From contig CALUCM010000002.1 in the NCBI GenBank assembly GCA_943914555.1, forward strand, positions 1-64,000: a DNA stretch of 64,000 nt, read 5' to 3'. Every line of letters begins with the position of its first letter. Within the stretch, counting starts at the first letter, position 1. The notes below the pieces were generated by a model, which worked only from the letters and a program-made list of their open reading frames with translations, ran no database searches and was not told where the DNA came from. A program made the position numbers and the translations under genes. Source of the DNA: an uncultured Francisella sp. Lineage in GTDB: Bacteria > Pseudomonadota > Gammaproteobacteria > Burkholderiales > Neisseriaceae. Of the stretch, positions 61,214-64,000 are shown one piece after another.

Positions 61214-61597
61214 ATGTCTCAGATAATCAATGAATTGTTATATAGCGAAAGCCATGAATGGGTGTGCAAGGAAAATGATACTACCGTAACGGTAGGCATC
61301 ACCGACCATGCGCAGGAATTATTGGGGGATGTGGTGTTTGTGGAACTTCCTCAAGTGGGTCATATGCTTAGTAAAGGACAAGAAGCAGGTGTGGTGGAGT
61401 CAGTGAAAGCTGCTTCAGATATTTATGCGCCCCTATCTGGAAAAGTGCTTGAAACCAATAGTGAATTAGCAAGCGAGCCTTCGCTTGTTAATACAGATCC
61501 TTATGCTCGGGGCTGGCTTTTTAAGTTAGAGTTGACGCAACCTCAAGAACTAGAAACGCTCCTTAGTGCTACCGATTACGAAAAACTGGCAGTATAA
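61214..61597 (+). CDS. gcvH: Glycine cleavage system H protein
   Basis: 127-residue lipoyl carrier. The lipoylation Lys lies in VVESVKAASDIYAPLSG (about residue 63), and ESHEWV and GDVVFVELPQVG are typical. It sits between gcvT and pgk with short gaps, so it is probably part of a gcvT-gcvH-pgk-waaA run. Confidence 0.96.
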   Translation: MSQIINELLYSESHEWVCKENDTTVTVGITDHAQELLGDVVFVELPQVGHMLSKGQEAGVVESVKAASDIYAPLSGKVLETNSELASEPSLVNTDPYARGWLFKLELTQPQELETLLSATDYEKLAV

Positions 61598-61600
61598 ATT

Positions 61601-62788
61601 ATGATAAACGGTGGTAACTATATTTATCGGACCATCAAAGATGTCAATATAACAGGCAAACGTTTACTCATCCGTGTGGATATGAATGTACCTTTGCAAA
61701 AGGGCGTGGTGAGTGATGATGCGCGCATTGTTGCTGCCTTGCCTACTTTACACTATGCTTTGCAAAATAAGGCTGCTTTGATTTTGATGACTCATCTAGG
61801 TCGACCGAAAGAAGGAAGCTATAGTATGGATGATGATGTGAGACCGGTTGCGCAAGCGCTTTCTGAATTGCTTGGGCAAGAGGTAAAGGTGATCGATCAT
61901 TGGCAAGATCAAGGAGTAGCTGTTCAACCAGGTGAAGTCGTCATGTTACAAAATGTGCGCTTTAATGTTGGGGAGAAGGCCGATGATGAAACCTTAGGAC
62001 GTGCCTATGCCTCGCTTTGCGATATTTTTGTTAACGATGCTTTTGCTACGGCACATCGTGCACAGGCTTCTACTGAAGCAGTAGCGAAGTTTGCCCCGCA
62101 AGCGGTTTGTGGCTTGTTACTTGATGAGGAGCTACGCCAGCTCAATAAAGCGCTAACTAATCCTGAAAAACCATTACTGGCGATTGTGGGTGGTAGCAAG
62201 GTATCTAGCAAATTACAAGTGTTAGAAACTTTGGCCGATAAAGTCGATCAGCTGGTAGTAGGGGGAGGGATCGCCAATACTTTTTTATTGGCAAAAAATT
62301 GCAAAATAGGGCGTTCCCTTGCTGAAAAAGACTTGATTAAAGATGCGCAGCGTATTATTGATAAATTAGCAGCGAGAGGAGCACAATTGCCACTACCGCA
62401 AGATGTTTATGTCGCAAAAAACTTATCAACAAGTGCTACTGCTACTTTAAAAGATATTAACGAAATAGAGGATGATGATCTGATATTGGATTTTGGTCCG
62501 CGGACCATGCGGCAGATAAGTAGATTGATTCATGCAGCCAAAACAGTTGTATGGAATGGACCGATAGGCGTGTTTGAACTATCTGCCTTTGCCCAAGGTA
62601 CTAAAGAGTTAGCGCAAGCAATTGCCAAAAGTGATGCTTTTTCAATTGCCGGTGGTGGCGATACGCTAGCTGCGATGGCGGTCTTTCATGTCAAAAAAGA
62701 GATCAACTATATCAGTACTGGTGGTGGCGCTTTTCTGGAATTTTTGGCAGGTAAGTCATTGCCTGCAGTGCAGGTGTTGTCAAGGTGA
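61601..62788 (+). CDS. pgk: Phosphoglycerate kinase
   Basis: 395-residue glycolytic kinase that makes ATP from 1,3-bisphosphoglycerate. RVDMNVPLQKG, THLGRPKEG, LLENVRF-like LQNVRFNVGEKADD and the C-terminal nucleotide site GGGDTLAAM are present, along with the final STGGGAFLEFLAGKSLPAV. gap and fba, which often neighbour it, are not here. Confidence 0.96.
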   Translation: MINGGNYIYRTIKDVNITGKRLLIRVDMNVPLQKGVVSDDARIVAALPTLHYALQNKAALILMTHLGRPKEGSYSMDDDVRPVAQALSELLGQEVKVIDHWQDQGVAVQPGEVVMLQNVRFNVGEKADDETLGRAYASLCDIFVNDAFATAHRAQASTEAVAKFAPQAVCGLLLDEELRQLNKALTNPEKPLLAIVGGSKVSSKLQVLETLADKVDQLVVGGGIANTFLLAKNCKIGRSLAEKDLIKDAQRIIDKLAARGAQLPLPQDVYVAKNLSTSATATLKDINEIEDDDLILDFGPRTMRQISRLIHAAKTVVWNGPIGVFELSAFAQGTKELAQAIAKSDAFSIAGGGDTLAAMAVFHVKKEINYISTGGGAFLEFLAGKSLPAVQVLSR

Positions 62789-62791
62789 TAT

Positions 62792-64000
62792 GTGAAGCGT
62801 AGCGTAAGCGTCTCTCAGAGGTTGTTTTTTTATTGTTATCAAGTATTATGGTTGTTACTGTCACCTCTTTTAAATCTGCGTTTGTACTATAAAGGTAAGC
62901 GCATACCTGCCTATCGCCAACATAAGCAAGAGCGTTTCGGTAAAGCCTTATTAGCCCCAGTGCGGCATTGTATCTGGATACACGCGGTATCGTTAGGTGA
63001 AACAATTGCGGCCCAGAAGATTATTAAAGGTCTGAGAGAGAATTTTCCCAATACACCTTTTTTGATCACGCAGATGACCCCCACTGGTCGTCAGGCTGCG
63101 CAAAAGCTGTATCCATTCGCGCAATGCCGCTATTTACCATATGATAAAGACGCTTATGTGCACCGATTTTTGCGTGAACATCAGCCTATTGTTGCTTTGT
63201 TTATGGAAACGGAAATCTGGGCTAATTATTTAATTCATCTACATAAAAATCATATTCCCGCATTTTTATTAAATGCACGTTTATCTGAGAAATCCTATTT
63301 AGGTTATCGACGTTTCGCCTCTTTATTGACTCCATTGATTAGCTATTTTTCAGTTATTTTTGCCCAAGACCAAGCTAGCGCTGATCGATTTAGGCAACTA
63401 GGTGCTCAGCAAGTGATGGTGGTGGGAAACAGCAAACACGATATTACTATCAAAGAAGAGGATCGCGTACGTGGTGCATGTTTTGCACGTTACAAACAAA
63501 ATTTAAGTAAAACAATTGTAATCGCAGCCAGTACACGCAGTAAAGGGGGGGTGAACGAGGCATTTTTATTGCTTGATGTGTGGCACTCTTTGCGTCATCA
63601 AGCCATATTATTAATTGTACCGCGTCATCCTGAATCATTTGCTGCTGTGTATGATTATGCCTGTGCACTGGGTTTTAATACAGTCAAAAGAACAGATGAG
63701 TCTCAGTTAAATGATGATGTCGAGGTTATTGTGGGGGACAGCATGGGGGAATTAATGTCTTATTATCTCAATGCTGATATTGCTTTTGTTGGTGGATCAC
63801 TGGTGGACACAGGTTGTCAAAATGTGATCGAGCCAATTCGCTGTGGCTTGCCCACATTATTTGGCTACTCCACCTATAATTTTCAATCCAGTTGTGCGCT
63901 TGCCTTAAAGGTTGCTTGTGCGAAGCAAGTATTTTCTAATCGAGAATGGAAAGAAGAAGTTAAGCATTTGCTGACAGATCATAGTTATTATACTGCTATG
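62792..64000 (+). CDS. waaA: 3-deoxy-D-manno-octulosonic acid transferase (KdtA), 3' end outside window
   Basis: The first 403 codons of the Kdo transferase that adds Kdo to lipid A at the inner membrane. The GTG start at 62792 is 3 bp after the pgk stop and has AAGG upstream. An N-terminal membrane anchor (about 11-33) leads to the family motifs: IWIHAVSLGE, TPTGRQAAQKL, METEIWANYL and LNARLSEKS. Later GNSKHD and VPRHPE appear, as does the acceptor/sugar-binding EPIRCGLPTLFGYSTYNF. The frame is open to the last base. Confidence 0.95.
   Translation, partial: MKRSVSVSQRLFFYCYQVLWLLLSPLLNLRLYYKGKRIPAYRQHKQERFGKALLAPVRHCIWIHAVSLGETIAAQKIIKGLRENFPNTPFLITQMTPTGRQAAQKLYPFAQCRYLPYDKDAYVHRFLREHQPIVALFMETEIWANYLIHLHKNHIPAFLLNARLSEKSYLGYRRFASLLTPLISYFSVIFAQDQASADRFRQLGAQQVMVVGNSKHDITIKEEDRVRGACFARYKQNLSKTIVIAASTRSKGGVNEAFLLLDVWHSLRHQAILLIVPRHPESFAAVYDYACALGFNTVKRTDESQLNDDVEVIVGDSMGELMSYYLNADIAFVGGSLVDTGCQNVIEPIRCGLPTLFGYSTYNFQSSCALALKVACAKQVFSNREWKEEVKHLLTDHSYYTAM

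Overview
The window is AT-rich bacterial chromosome from a gammaproteobacterium. Supporting signs are the rpmI-rplT-pheS-pheT-ihfA order, surE-pcm-nlpD, rnc-era, nrdA-nrdB-yfaE-type ferredoxin, lolD-lolC, waaA (so an LPS outer membrane), ubiquinone genes (ubiA, ubiC, a UbiM-like hydroxylase), and glnS together with gatCAB. HPr kinase/PtsN and a single LolC/E-type permease fit the deeper, often host-associated gammaproteobacterial lineages (Legionellales-like). I cannot fix the genus from sequence alone.

Layout. 1-9.0 kb: the 3' end of ftsH, tRNA-Pro(GGG), the ribosomal-protein/PheRS/IHF operon with a hairpin attenuator in front of pheS, then a divergent trpG-trpD-phosphomannomutase run. 9.2-14.2 kb (minus strand): bactofilin with its membrane M23 peptidase, lolD-lolC/E, ubiM-like. 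14.4-24.6 kb (plus): two tandem M13 metallopeptidases, a lineage-specific membrane protein and an unknown protein, an alpha/beta hydrolase, surE-pcm-nlpD (no rpoS follows), ubiA. 24.7-26.2 kb: ptsN-hprK. 26.3-29.4 kb: two paralogous secreted lipases, the second apparently frameshifted in its signal peptide. 29.5-45.2 kb: housekeeping genes (plsY, folB, nadK, recN, ferredoxin-nrdB-nrdA, rarA, gatCAB, lptE, holA, era, rnc) and a two-tRNA unit behind a perfect sigma70 promoter.

45.4-52.3 kb is the most unusual part. Around recG lie two expanding and decaying families of small exported low-complexity proteins. To the left, on the minus strand, are five genes: three lipoproteins with collagen-like Gly-Lys-Pro/Asn tracts and two Sec-exported Gly-rich proteins. 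They share an interruption motif of the form G/D-aromatic-L/F-x-G-x-x-G. There is also a truncated fragment. To the right, on the plus strand, are Asn/Gly-rich relatives built on a G-I-x-N-Q-G-G-N unit, mostly broken. One left gene is split at an A8 tract and is a phase-variation candidate.

52.6-64 kb: folate cyclo-ligase, glnS, cutA, purM, ttcA, a compact horizontally acquired-looking restriction-modification cassette (beta-class DNA methyltransferase plus HNH endonuclease), trmA, gcvT-gcvH, pgk and the 5' part of waaA.

The conserved genes are intact, and nearly all frame breaks fall in accessory exported proteins. This argues for real turnover of surface or secreted proteins rather than poor sequence quality.
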